Source of the DNA: Bradysia coprophila
Lineage: Eukaryota > Arthropoda > Insecta > Diptera > Sciaridae
Length of the DNA: 64,000 nucleotides
Direction: 5' to 3'
NCBI RefSeq assembly: GCF_014529535.1
Contig: NW_023503337.1
Location: 558,001-622,000, forward strand
The notes beneath the pieces were generated by a model. It made no database searches. It saw nothing but the letters and a program-made list of their open reading frames with translations, and was not told where the DNA came from. Every line of letters begins with the position of its first letter. The stretch's first letter is position 1. Both the position numbers and the translations under genes were made by a program. This document shows, piece after piece, positions 11,201-22,761 of the stretch.

Positions 11201-14200
11201 CATTGCTAAATCCTTTGGATTTGAATCCGACATAAGAACGGCAATGAGATCTGCAAAATGAATGAATGGGTAGGAATAGGAAAGCTTTTATTGCCAATCT
11301 CCGAAACGTTTACCCAAAAAGTTCGGATCTTTTTCTTGTAGCCCGAAATAAATGATTTTCCTGTGTACAATTTTAACATGCGAATCATGGATGATGGACA
11401 CACCGCCGAGCTTTTGATATTTCAATACCAAATGCATGATCTTGTAAGCGATGTCCACTTTCTTCGATACCAATTCGTTCAGCGATGACGTGAAGGAGCT
11501 CTTGATGCTGTGAGTTAAATTTATTTTAATGCATACATTAAAACTATATACATTGGTTGGCAACCATAATGGTTGCTGCTTGGTAGTTCATTACATTCAG
11601 AATCAATTTGTGAACTGGCGAACTCACAAGTGTGTTTTAAGCGCCTCGGTTTGAAAACTGTTATTTTGACTTGGGTAGTTGCATATCTCGCCTTCTTCGG
11701 CTCGAACTCTACCCTTGTCAAAATAACAGTTTGATCCCTCATGTAGTAAACTACCTCCGCAGCATGTGCAGATGACAATAAAGGAGCTGATAATAATTAC
11801 ATGTCAAATAATCCTGACATCGGACACAAATTAAGAGACATAGTCATAGACGAATGGACTTCCATAAGCGTATGGCCGAAACACACGATTTTGCGTTTAT
11901 GGATGTGACAATTATGTTGTGTTTTCCATTTTTTAGCCTGGAGAGAACATTGGATTACAATGGAAAGTGCAGCATAGTTGTCAATCCCATCAACGCAAAA
12001 TTGCTCGTGTGTTTTAGGCCTATAGCAGGCACTTCAACAACGCCGATATCATACAAAGAGGACATTTCATGTGTCTTCTTAATAACTCTGGTGATGTAAC
12101 ATCTGCCGATTTTTTTACTTAGACTGCGACTTCCCGCAAGAGGAAGTGATGAAGCGATTCTAAAAATTATTTGATTGAATTCACCAGATTTTAAGATTTT
12201 GTACAGTCATCAGCTTCTATCACGGGTTGTATGAAGTTCTAAATTTTGTAGAAATTGAAACCGTACTGCCATGAGTATCACTTACCTCTCAAAGTCGTCC
12301 TTGTCGAATGCATAATGTTTGTTGATCCTCTGAAACGGATTGGTGTCGAGGATACAGATCAAATGGATGGCTAGGGATAGACATTTCAGTACTTCTTCGT
12401 TACAGTTTGGCGGCTACATCCAAAATAATAGAGTGAGAGAGATAGAGAGTCAGAATCTGTACGTCTTTTGTTTAAATTAAAATAGGCACGGCATGCACTA
12501 CCACAATTTCGCAATTGAATCGCATGTTACAAACTTGGTATTTTAACTTGACATACCTTTTCTGCCGATGTTGGACTGCGAACCGATTCGAATACCGAAA
12601 ATGAGTCGTTATTGCCGTTACAGCTTTCGTTGAGGACGTCCTGCAACGTCTGAAACGAGTGCAAATCATTTTTATTCAGTTTATGACAATGAAATCAAAA
12701 TATGCTCCGATCGATCAAGCAAATTCATTTTTCCGGTGAATTTTCAAATTTGAATTTTGTTAACTCTGGGAAAATGGAAAAACCGATAGATCAACGCGTA
12801 TTTCGACTACGATTAACAATTTACGTTTCGATCAAAATGCGCTTTCGATTCGAGGAATTCTTCCGACTCAATGACACTGTAAATATCACGTCCAATGAGA
12901 CACCAACAAATCAACTGACAAATTTCACGATAGACAACCCGTCCGTGCTTCAATGATTGTTCTAAAAGTTTACTTGCTAACAGGTACGTGAAATTGTCCG
13001 CTGTGTGTGGTCCATCTGAAAAGCAATTTCATTTTAGCATCCAATTTTTCCAGAAAATCCTCTCTCTGTCCTCGTAACTGCTATGCCCTACCTGTGTCAA
13101 AGCTTTTTATTTGTTGACCAATCAACACCACTGCCAGATCGATGAAAAAGTTGTAATTGTGCTCGTTCACTGTAGTCACATGCAGAACTGTCTTAGCCAT
13201 TCCACAAGTGAAGTGAATGTTACCCAATGTTTTGGCGAGCTCGACAATGCCTTTCATGGGATCGAAATTAAGGGATGAGCATAGCAATGTCACATCTCTG
13301 TAGCAGCTGTCTAAAATGTCGGTTTCCTTAGACGCCAATTTATTCAACACAGTTTTAATGCCATTCGTAAAATGGCCAAGCCTAACGTCCGGATAACTCA
13401 GATCGGCTGGTGTCAATTGAAATTGAAACGTCGAATGTAGCTTCTGTCGTGAAAAGGCAATTTTCAGCAGCGTTTTGTCGTTGACACGTTGACTGCAATA
13501 CTTATAGAATTCGAGAATGAATTCATTGTTGGACAACGAATCGTTTTGTATGTTCACTATGAATTCCAGGACTTCTTCACATTCGACATTGGTCAACAGA
13601 TTCATGAACTCAAAGCACTTTTCGATGCGATTTTGTTGCAGCAATGTCGTAACGTAATACGAATTGATGGCAAAACTGCGCGTAGAGTCGACTTTCACCA
13701 GGTAGCGTACATCATCGACCATGTCCGGATCCACTTTAATGATGCGGAAGGCCAATTTCAAAATGTTGTCGGTCGAATTCGCTTCCCATCCGTATTTGAT
13801 TTTCAGCATTTTCAAGTGCTGCGATTCATATTCGTTGTATATTTCGACCGCAAGTGGATGGCTGGAGTTGCCCAACTTTAAGAGAGCCGTTACCGTGTCT
13901 GACCATGGAACTGGCGCTACCTACGATTTGTTTACTTTAATTTGAAATGTTCGGAAGATGATCTGTGATCGACTTTACCCTCAATATACTGAGCGCACAT
14001 TCAAGTTTTTGCTCGTTGTTATAAATAAGATCCAAAACGGCAACGGCTCTTTCCTGCCAAAAACCAATGTTTTTATGACTTTTGACTAGAAACTTCACGT
14101 ATCTAGAGAGACGAAGAAGGTCATAATACGTAGTTAATGTAGTTGGTGATGCGACAAGTGAATGTCGTCAGTTTACCTGACAATTGAGTCCGACGGCAAC

Positions 14201-17200
14201 AGTCCTTTCTCGAAAAATAACGGAAACAGAAAATTTACTGCCAAGTCTTTCAGATGATTCAAATGAATCCGAAGCAATATGTTGAATGCGTTCTCTTCGA
14301 TTGAGTTCTGTAACGATTGATTTTGGAATTAAAACAAAATGTCTGCCTGACAATTGGTCAGATGAGCCTACGTTCACATAATCGTCGTACATCAGCGTTA
14401 TATTGTAAGTTCTCTTCAAAACTGAAAGTTCTTTTAAAACGGAAACGGTTGTCGATAGTTTATCCATGCAACCATCGAAGTTGCGCTTTACGTTCCTGCG
14501 AGAGAAAAATATCTTTAGTCACTCGTTGTCTAATCCGATTAGTTGAGTCTACGCACGAAAAAAGGAATTGCACTTCAGCAAAAGTATCCCTGACATCATT
14601 GATGAATGTGATGCCAATCTCCGGAAAGTCTGGCAAATACTGCAGATAGGTCATTTTATCGATGGCTTTGTCAATCAGATAGGACATCGTTTCGGGATGA
14701 TGTTGTATGATACATGGAGCAAAGTGACGATACCATTGGATGACTTGTAACGGTTCCAATGTGTCGCATGCGTGTACGAACTCCATATTGATGCGGGAAA
14801 ATAGAGACGACGAATGTCTCTTCCATATGCAACATGCTGCATCGATATTCTAATGTGTTAGTGAATCGGAAGCAATTAGTGAAATGGTCGTTGACGGTGA
14901 TGGAGAACACAGACCTTATGCATCAATTTTGTGATGAGCTTGAACATGTTCGGATGGTGAACGAAAAATTGCCACGTAAATTCGATGCCCAAAGGATCGA
15001 TAAGCTCTAATGTGTCCAGACGAAGTAGTTGCTCTTTGATGTCTCCAAGTTCTGCCTCGTAATTCTTAACCAATAAAAATTAGCAAATCTTGAGCTAGAA
15101 GAAAAGCGACGGTACTCACTGTGAAATCAACATTGTCCAACAAAAGCAGCAAAATTTTCTGAATCGTTTCCTTGCCGGTGACTTCAGTACACCGTAAAGA
15201 GATTAAAAATTCCGCATTTTTGTTCCCGTCTACCATTTTCTTCACCAAGTCTAACAGCATCGCTTGCTTTTCATCGATCAATTCTTGTTTCACCTGAATC
15301 AGAAGAGCGAACTTGGAATAAATTCCTTTACCATACCATCTAACCGATCAACCGTACCTTGGATATGGAACTGATTTCGATCAGAAGTCGTCTAACTCTT
15401 GCCTCATGAATGGGCTGACTACTCAAATTGAATTGTTTGGCGAACAGCTGCGATGTTACAAAAAAAAGTAATTAATTTCTTCGTTGGATACTCGAGTGTA
15501 GCGTTATGCTTACCTCCGCTTCATCTAAACGTCCGATCCGAATCAATTTCTTAAAACGTTCGGCTGGTTGAGATTCCGTTATCAAATTCATGACAACTTC
15601 TTGCGGCAGCATATTCGTTCCGAGAATCTCCTCCAAGTAATACAGATTGACCGACGATTGAGATTGGCTCACCAAATGTGTGGTCGACGGTATAGGAAGC
15701 TCATAGTGACACTTCATCGCTGGAAAACGGTAAGTGGTAAGTGGTCGGTTGGGAAAAAGCCAACCAGTTAACTTACATGGAAAATCAACAATTTTCAAAG
15801 TGCTGCACTCTTCCGCTTTAGTTTGTAGCAACAGGTGAATGTCATTGTCGCTGACTTGCAGGATAACGACGTCCTCAACGATTTGGTCCCATTCCGCGAA
15901 CAAGCGAAAAGATTTTGTTACCAAACAAATCTCATACATTTTTCCGGCAGAAGACACTCCAATCCTGAAGCAATAAATCGATATGAACCATCAAGTGGCC
16001 GAAGCCATAAAAACAGTTTGACTTACAAATAGTGGCCCAAATTAAAAATGGCCTTAAACGATTGAATCGCTTTCGGTATTTCGATTTTACACTTGGTGTC
16101 GATGGTCTGAACGAAAAGATACTTCTTTGAGCTGGACACTACCAGCTCGTCTTGTTCGCCGGGTAATACGCAAAATGTTTCGATGTGAAGGTCACTGGTG
16201 CCGAAGCTAACTTTTGCCAGTTCGACATTTGAGATTGTCTTAGACACATCGATTGTTGTCTCACAATTGAATGATGTTATGTCGGATAGAATGTGCTCGT
16301 CAACATTCGACAATCTGAAAGGTTTTGGGTGATGATTATTTCAATAGCCATATACGATGAGGAAAATCCACAACTACCTGTATACGGAACCGGTAGAGCA
16401 CATGAAGACGTATTCATTTTTTACTTGGCTGATTCCAACAAATGTTCTGGTCTCTGAGACGTCTTTATCGGCAACAGAACTGTAATATTTCCAAGGAATT
16501 TAAAGCAATAGAGATATAACAGTAGGATAGGGTGACTTTAATACGCAACATGTTTCGATCCAGTATTCGGAACTTCAAATCGTCCTCAGATTTGAAGAAA
16601 CCGTTCGAATGTAAATCAATTGAAGCCTTCTGTTGAACGCTCCATTAGTTCGAGATTAGGATACACACCGCACTTATGAGTGTTATGTATGTTAACGTCG
16701 ATATCAAATGAGTGAGAAACATGAATTGGAATGAAATTGCTGGATCTTGTAATTACACGGATGTATTCAACAAGCAAACGGGTTTTTCATCGGAATTCTA
16801 TCAGATAATGATGCTGTTCAATCAAATTATCGTGTTCGTGCCGTCGAACTATTTTATGTCTACTGCACAATGGATATATAGATGATATACCGCCTTCATA
16901 TACGCCGGTCTGGATAATATCCACTTGTGGCGCACGGCTATAGTTGACCATGGCGAAGTCATATGGTTCTGCATCCTTTTTGGTGTTTTTGTTTTGTGAA
17001 ACAAGGAAGTTGGATGTTATTAGAGTGAAACTATTTCGGTATTAAATCATTGAAATGAATGTTTCCGTTGGATAGAGCTGTCAGATGGGACTTAGAACAA
17101 AACCATTTTAATTGGAAATTCGCCCATGTTAAACTGTACAATTGACTATGTTTCCAACACTTCATTGGCGTTTTAATCAGGGAAAACGTATAATTAGATG

Positions 17201-17709
17201 ACAGACGGCAAGCATATCACTAGGGTTATTATGGAATTTCTAGCTAAAGCAATAGTCCGTAAGAAGATTAATCCCAACATAAGACCGTACTTACACCGTA
17301 AAAATCTGACTGCCTTGGATGTGTAAACCATGAATGTCTCCGCATTTTAATGCACAAATGACAACCAAACCACTGGAAGACAATTCAATGGCATCAATTT
17401 CCGAGTCAAAGCAAACCGTACTGCATTCGATTGTATCCTCATTTTCCAGCAAAAATAAATTATTGTCCACACTGACCACTATCCGGTGATTGCGAACAAT
17501 CGCTTTGACAGATATTGGCTCATTTAACTGTATTTAGCGATGAAATAAACAGAGAAAAAACATTTCAGTAGTCACAATATCTCTTGTCAACAAAGGTTTT
17601 CAATTTTGGTTACCGGTCCTTCTGGAGTTAATTTGAAATGATGGTTCTTGTGGAACACATTAGTTATGGTTTCATCTTCACAGTTTGACGATATTAAATT
17701 CCAATTCAT
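8216..17709 (-). CDS. rod: Rough deal (Rod/KNTC1), kinetochore RZZ complex subunit
   Basis: Rod joins Zw10 and Zwilch in the RZZ complex. RZZ forms the kinetochore corona and recruits Spindly-dynein and Mad1 for the spindle checkpoint. Reconstructed exons (high to low): 17709-17614, 17527-17295, 16479-16378, 16314-16027, 15964-15777, 15719-15514, 15447-15358, 15293-15120, 15064-14915, 14849-14557, 14495-14372, 14307-14177, 14102-13979, 13920-13092, 13015-12825, 12649-12557, 12413-12286, 11507-11314, 11250-11091, 11030-10841, 10744-10300, 10234-10020, 9960-9616, 9554-9379, 9319-9245, 9174-8862, 8786-8610, 8527-8399, 8326-8216. All junctions are GT-AG and phase-consistent. They sum to 5970 bases: 1989 residues, close to fly Rod. 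The N-terminal quarter is beta-propeller-like. Then comes the RLDEAE/LFAKQFNLS helical start typical of KNTC1, followed by the long alpha-solenoid. YILSRWTPAEALDFCLRYL and CPVVSKIDFMSIA lie near the C-terminus. The start is the first ATG (MNWNLISS). The family call comes from motif recognition, not a search. Least certain are the acceptor at 11030 and the donor at 12825, both chosen by phase. Confidence 0.88.
11508..12285 (-). other. Expanded rod intron with foldback repeat
   Basis: This intron is 778 bp, while most rod introns are 50-80 bp. It carries inverted arms 11654-11678 and 11709-11732 (AAACTGTTATTTTGAC and its complement, then GGGTAG/CTACCC) around a 30-base loop. The rest (about 11760-12280) shows no coding signal on the plus strand beyond a 81-codon ORF (11854-12099) with no recognisable family. 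Confidence 0.6.
11654..11732. mobile_element. Foldback/MITE in rod intron
   Basis: Near-perfect 24-base inverted arms (11654-11678 and 11709-11732), with one short mismatched patch. The loop contains CGCCTTCTTCGGCTCG. It sits within an intron that is about ten times the usual size for this gene. Confidence 0.6.
16480..17294 (-). other. Expanded rod intron 2 (815 bp) with a plus-strand hydrophobic ORF
   Basis: Exon 2 (ending at 17295) and exon 3 (starting at 16479) join in phase, so this stretch is intronic for rod. On the plus strand, 16721-16885 reads 55 codons from ATG (MNWNEIAGSCNYTDVF...). After a single TGA, the same frame stays open for 37 more codons to TGA at 16997-16999 (...DHGEVIWFCILFGVFVL). 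It is hydrophobic at both ends. I do not recognise a family. It could be a gene remnant, a first exon of a nested gene, or chance. Confidence 0.45.
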
Positions 17710-18364
17710 TTTGAATAATTTTTCGAAATTAAATTCGAGTCATTTGATAAAAAAACAAATTCGTGCAGGCAGCAAAGATTCAACCGTTCAATTCAAAACG
17801 TCGATTGCTTCGTTTTTGAAATAAATGTTTGACACTTCATTTGTCAATAGTGCGCAGGCGCTACAGAATCCGTCTACATCATCAAATTTTTAGAATCCTT
17901 CTTCTTCGGTGTTTTCTCATGTAAAAAGGCGCAAAAGGCACTAGTGGCACTAGTGCTTCTACCATTTTTCTAGTCATTTGATATGATCTCCTTAGATCCA
18001 TTATTTTGAAAATAAAAAAGGAAAATTTCGAAAGAAATGATTGAAATTGAAGGACTTGAATTGGAAACATTGGAAAACAAACTGTCGTCCCCATGCAGCC
18101 AACATACGCAACCAAAATTTAGTGTACCCTGAGCAGCGGAGCAGTCTTTTTTTGAACGGTCATTTCCTTATTTGTCCACAAATTTTCTACTTCATTTGTT
18201 TGTAAGTGTTTCGATTCAAACTGTACAATCGATAGAGATAGCATGATGTGATTGGTGTTTGACATTTAGCATCAGCGCCACCCTGCCATCTCTCGAGTAT
18301 AACTCTTATATAATTAAAATCTAAATTTCAAGGATTGACTGTGTTATTGTTTTCACTAAACATA
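17710..18364. other. Upstream flank of rod
   Basis: Presumed promoter and 5' UTR of rod directly next to 17709. No TATA box or initiator could be placed with confidence. A minus-strand ORF (17882-18115) with an Arg-rich end has no recognisable domain and is not called. Confidence 0.35.
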
Positions 18365-18571
18365 ATAGTTATTTTCATGTGCTGGGGCCGAAAATGAGGG
18401 AGTTTCGAGATTTTTCTCGGGTTTTCGACCCCTTACATGAAAAATTTTTTGAGTATCTGTTTTGGACGATTGATTTTAGGCACTTTCGCATGTAGCCCTC
18501 ACTTCGTTCGGGCTACAACTCGCGAAATTGCCTAAAAACAATCGTCCAAAACAGATACACAAATAACTATT
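18365..18571. mobile_element. MITE copy 1 with internal palindromes
   Basis: The ends are AATAGTTATTT and AAATAACTATT, inverted to each other. Inside, GTATCTGTTTTGGACGATTG and its complement flank TTTTAGGCA/TGCCTAAAA. The core is a small hairpin, GTAGCCC...GGGCTAC, at about 18492-18516. A nearly identical copy follows at 18611-18792. Confidence 0.75.
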
Positions 18572-18610
18572 ACGTATCGATTGAGTAGGCCGAAAGAGTT
18601 ACGTATTAAG

Positions 18611-18792
18611 TTTTTCATGTGTCGGGGCCGAAAATGAGGGAGTTTCGATATTTTTCTCAGGTTTTCGACCCCTTACATGAAAAATTTTTTGAGTATCTGT
18701 TTTGGACGATTAATTTTAGGCACTTTCGCATGTAGCCCTCACTTCGTTCGGGCCTAAAAACAATCGTCCAAAACAGATACACAAATAACTAT
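18611..18792. mobile_element. MITE copy 2 (tandem, partly deleted)
   Basis: Over 90 percent identical by eye to 18365-18571 from TTTCATGTG-C-GGGGCCGAAA onward. It has lost the last part of the core hairpin (from CTACAACTCGCGAAATTG) and the left terminal repeat. It ends in the same AAATAACTATT and abuts the next element. Confidence 0.7.
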
Positions 18793-18906
18793 TGTATGCT
18801 TACTAAGAGGACCGAAAGTAAGCAAATGTAAATTTAAGGGGCGAAAGCGATAGCTTTCTCCCGCGAATTGACAGCTTTACTTTCGGTCCTCTTAGCAAGC
18901 ATACAA
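18793..18906. mobile_element. 114-bp MITE with 30-bp terminal inverted repeats
   Basis: The termini are GTATGCTTACTAAGAGGACC and its inverted match (GGTCCTCTTAGCAAGCATAC), extended inward by GAAAGTAAGC/GCTTTACTTTC. The middle contains GGGGCGAAAGCGATAGCTTTC. It has no ORF and sits directly against the preceding repeat. Confidence 0.75.
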
Positions 18907-19432
18907 AGTAAATGAAAAAGCATGCTTCATGCTTCGATCGGAGCTTCTTTATTGTAACATCCAAACAAGAACGAGTTTTCTTTACATTCAAAAATGCATT
19001 GTGTCTTACCATCAACTCATAGGGCATTATCATCTGCATCCGTAAATACTTCACGAGCAGGCCATGACCACTTCTTTGCAATTTTTTCCAATTTTATACT
19101 ACCATCAGCTGATAACACTCGAAAATTGAGACATCCCCACAACAAAAAGACTTTGTGCAGTAGTGTCCCTTATACGAGACATAACATTTCCGGGTGCTGG
19201 GAGGGTCGGTCACTCTTGGTCCCAGATAAGTCGTTCCTTCCAATTAAATGAAAATAAATCAACCAGATATGATCTATTGTCACCTCGGAGGACATAAAGA
19301 TTTTAACAACCGATTCTAACGCACCCATTCTCATATTAACTTGACAAAAATAATGAGTGCGTTCAAGATAAATCAACAGATTTTGAAGAGTCGGCCATAA
19401 CTGGTATATAAATTCCTTCATTAAAGCCTCAT
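18907..19432. other. Intergenic, no supported gene
   Basis: ORFs of 83-92 codons occur on both strands (18803-19081 -, 18994-19251 +, 19170-19421 -) but overlap one another and match nothing I recognise. The minus strand keeps two short frames open with stops between them. This could be a decayed element, but the evidence is thin. Confidence 0.35.
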
Positions 19433-19730
19433 GAGCTATGTAGGAAGGTTCTGAAAGAACCAGGTTAAGACAACTCCGAGTTAATTACGAAGGCGGTGAT
19501 ACACAAATTGAGTTCAGGGGCTACAAAGTTTATATAAAAAGGCAACGTAACAAAAACAAAATTCCGAATTTTCCTAAAAAATCATTTTCTTCAAGTTGAT
19601 TCTGTACTGAGTGTGTTTATCGATTTAGGCGTAACCCGCCTTCGTTAGTGTCTTAACCAAGGTAAATATAGTCACTATATTTACCTTGGTCTTAACCTGT
19701 TCTTTTAGAACCTTGCTATGTAGTTCTTGT
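19433..19730. mobile_element. 300-bp foldback element with nested palindrome
   Basis: Outer arms 19433-19472 (containing GGTTCTGAAAGAACCAGGTT) and 19691-19730 are inverted copies with few mismatches. A second inverted block pairs GGTTAAGACA/ACGAAGGCGG on the left with CCGCCTTCGTTAGTGTCTTAACC-like sequence at about 19637-19659. Next to it lies a near-perfect palindrome at 19657-19691 (ACCAAGGTAAATATAG and its complement around one T/C spacer). It ends about 210 bp before the start codon of the methyltransferase gene. Confidence 0.65.
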
Positions 19731-19943
19731 ATATATTTCGTATCTTTCGCGGCTTTTACGACAAATTATATATGTTACCAACCGTACCAACCTTTCGTTG
19801 CTGATACGTTCGAGCTGCCGCGTTTCTTTAGTACTGTCCGTACTGTCATAGATGTCAAATTTTTACTTGTGGTGATTTTTTTGTAAACACCGGTCAATGA
19901 GTAGTGCACCCATCTAAGGCAAAACACCTTTTTATTCAATAAA

Positions 19944-22760
19944 ATGGTTAAGATTTCGGAAAACGAATTCGATCGGCAGTTAGAAATACTTGAAACTCAA
20001 TTTCTGTGTTGTAAGCCGATCGAACAGATTGACTGGATGGTTAGAAAATTGTCTAAACTCTACACTACTATACACCTGAGTTCATCCATAACATAATTCG
20101 ATCTGCCCATTTCCAGGATACTCTGCATCCAGACAACATGTCACTAGTTTATCAAAGCAAACTAATCTCAAGAACACTAAACTCCGCCGAGTTTAAATGC
20201 AGAAAAACCAAATTGTCACATCGTTTACGCTTCCTTCGACACATAATCGACGCATTAGAACGACAAAATGCTGACATCGAAGACAGTCTCTATGAGATCT
20301 ACACCAGTCTGTTGCAAAATTCCGACAACGAGAAGGATTTTTGTAAAATTTTCAAACTGATCGCATTCCATACATCGATCTGCCTACCGCATTCCGACGA
20401 AATAATTAAGCATGGAAGTACGGGATTTTTTACGTGGGAAGCCAGTTGTGCACTATCCGAATGGGCTCTAGGGAATGTTGACAAATTTCGTGGAAAGAAG
20501 ATATTGGAATTGGGTTGTGGAACGGGACTTTGTGGCTTTGTGATTCATCGAACGTGCGAGCCAGAACACATTTGCTTGACTGATGGCAATCAAATGGTTT
20601 ACGACGAATTGATAAAGACACGGAGCATTAATTACGGGGATAGACCAGTTAATGGTCTGGGTAAGTGAGACACACCGATTTCATGAATTGTTTTGTGAAC
20701 AAAATACCAAGAATTGACTCTTTACAAAATAATGAAATATTCACCCTCCTTCTAATGTTTGTCTGAGAGAATTTTGCTCCTTGCACGAAAGTACCGTTTC
20801 ATTGACCTTGGGATATCATCATCTACTTCAGATCAGAAAACGCATTTTATCTTCAAACTAGTACAAACGATTTACCGACAAAGATTGTGAAATCTTTTAC
20901 TTCGTCTATTTGATGTAAAATCTGTTACCTCATTAGTTTTAACATTCCTTTTGCTATATAGTAGATGTCTGATTAAAGAAATGCTTATTTTCATATAAAA
21001 GGCCATCAAAAAGTAATCGAGCCGGCTCAAAAGTTAAGTCCGCTTGTATTAAGTCGACTGAAAATGAACAATAAATGAATGAATGAACGAAAAGCATGAA
21101 ACGCAACTGAAAAGGTCTTATAAAGAAAGGATTCGATGTATCGTCTTCTTAGAGAAAACGACAGAATGTGATGGACAAACCTAGGAATTTTTAAGAATCT
21201 ATTTTTCTTTGCCTTGCTTCCCACCCGGACTAAATAAATTTTTGCAAAAATTTGTAAAGAAATTTTAAAGTTTTTCCTTACAAAATGGGTAAAGAAAACC
21301 ATTTTGCCTTTGTAAAGTGTCTTGAAGAATCTCGTGAGTTAACTCACTTTCACTGCCATCAGAAGAACACTTTGCTTTCATAGAACGTCTTTGCTGAAAC
21401 ATTGAATTTTTCTCTCATAGAATGTCATACAAATAATGTGTAATACTTTCTCGTTAGTTATTTCTGCCGGGAATATTTTGTCTGTTTTTGTACCGATTGC
21501 TAAAGAATTCTTTTGTCGGAACTTATTCTGTTTACAGTTTCGCACACGTAAAAAATCCCACTTTCGTGTCTAAGGTTTCTCTGGTCATATTTTCTCTTTT
21601 TTTTCGAAAGGCCTGACCCCAGGTTTTACTCAGAATGACCCTAGGAATTCAATGAAACAGAAACCATTTTTTTAAAATTAATTTTTCCCCTCCCTATAGA
21701 GCGTTTTTTGATTTTCATGGCAGTAGAGTGAGGTTGCATACATCGTTGAATGATTTCTCTGGCTTGTGTGAGGAGAAACCATTACTATTGCCTAGAGTGC
21801 CTTATAATGTAGCTTTAAAATGACATCATCAAATTTGTCGACTAAGATTTTTTGACTAAAAATTTCAACTTCATCTGGTGATAAAATCTACAAATCAAAG
21901 CATAAACGATCATGTGAGGTATGCCTGAATAGGTGATCTTAGCCAGAATCTAGGACAGGTACATTTTGTGATATCACATTTAAAATACTCAGGTGGTGGC
22001 CTTTTTCAAGACCTAAAATTTTCTCTAAGTTTTTCGTTAAAGCAAAAAAGTTAACTCCTCGAAAAATGATGAGAGTGCGATTTTTTACGTGAGTATACAG
22101 CAGTAGGTTTAGACTATTCTGTCTAAGGATCTTAAGTCATTGATCCAATTCCATTTTTGATACTTTTAAATTTCTATTGAAAATATATGACGTTACGGTG
22201 CGTTGTGCAGTGGGGACAGATGAGATGGATAAATTACGTTTTGTTAAACTATTATCGCAGAGGGTAGATAAGCACGGCTAGAAGACTAGGTTGAATTGTT
22301 TTCTTCATAAATTTCGTTTATAACAATTACAGACGTTCAGTTACTGGATTGGTATAAAATCAACGAAAGCCCGCTGGTTGATTCATTCATCCCCGATGTG
22401 ATAATTGCAGCCGATATTATCTATGATAACACACTATTTGGTCCACTTAGTCAAACAATTCAGACATTTTTCGATAAATCAAAAAATTGTAAACTTTACA
22501 TGGCATGTACAGTACGAAATGAAGACACCATCAACGAGTTTCTTAGCATTTTAGGTGGGATTTGTTCTACATACATTTTTGTTTCTCTCTTCCATACGAC
22601 AGAGTTTTATTTAAATTTTGTTTTTTAATTAAAATCTTTATTTACGCTTTATTATGTAGATGTAATGAAATTTCAACGAAGCGAAGAAGAACCAGTGCCG
22701 CCCACACATATTTATTACAACAATACCACGCCAATTAAAATATTTTCATTTGTTAAATAA
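19944..22760 (+). CDS. EEF2KMT: eEF2-lysine methyltransferase (EEF2KMT/FAM86 family)
   Basis: This family of class I SAM-dependent methyltransferases trimethylates a lysine of elongation factor 2 in the cytosol. Exons: 19944-20039, 20117-20660, 22333-22554, 22660-22760. All junctions are GT-AG and in phase, giving 320 residues, near the usual FAM86 size of about 330. Residues 1-32 form the short N-terminal segment ending in PIEQIDWM. The family signature STGFFTWEA lies at about 133-141. SAM motif I, ILELGCGTGLCG, is at about 161-172. A motif II/post-I Asp occurs in CLTDGN. Exon 3 carries the later strand DVIIAADIIYDNTLF, the (D/N)-containing motif of this group. The start is the only in-frame ATG before exon 1's donor. 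Intron 2 is 1.67 kb and holds a dispersed repeat. The call rests on motif order and length; close relatives in the METTL21/22 families are less likely because of STGFFTWEA. Confidence 0.88.
20890..20990 (+). repeat. GAAGTAAAAGATTT-family repeat in EEF2KMT intron 2
   Basis: Two start motifs of the family occur here: AAATCTTTTACTTC at 20890 and AAAATCTGTTACCTCATTAG at 20917. The second is followed by the conserved TTTTGCTATATAGTAGA block. The far end (GATAACAGATGA) is not clear in this copy. Confidence 0.6.
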
Positions 22761-22761
22761 A
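22756..22761 (+). terminator. Poly(A) signal overlapping the EEF2KMT stop codon
   Basis: AATAAA at 22756-22761 contains the TAA stop (22758-22760). If used, the 3' UTR would be only about 10-30 bases; no better AATAAA was noticed closely downstream. Confidence 0.45.

Noticed and set aside
11854-12099. 81-codon plus-strand ORF in rod intron
   Set aside because: No recognisable motif; it lies in a repeat-bearing intron.
13489-13881. 130-codon plus-strand ORF opposite rod
   Set aside because: It lies wholly antisense to the largest rod exon (13092-13920), which has strong phase and family support.
17882-18115. 77-codon minus-strand ORF with Arg-rich end
   Set aside because: No family resemblance and no phase-matched splice partner.
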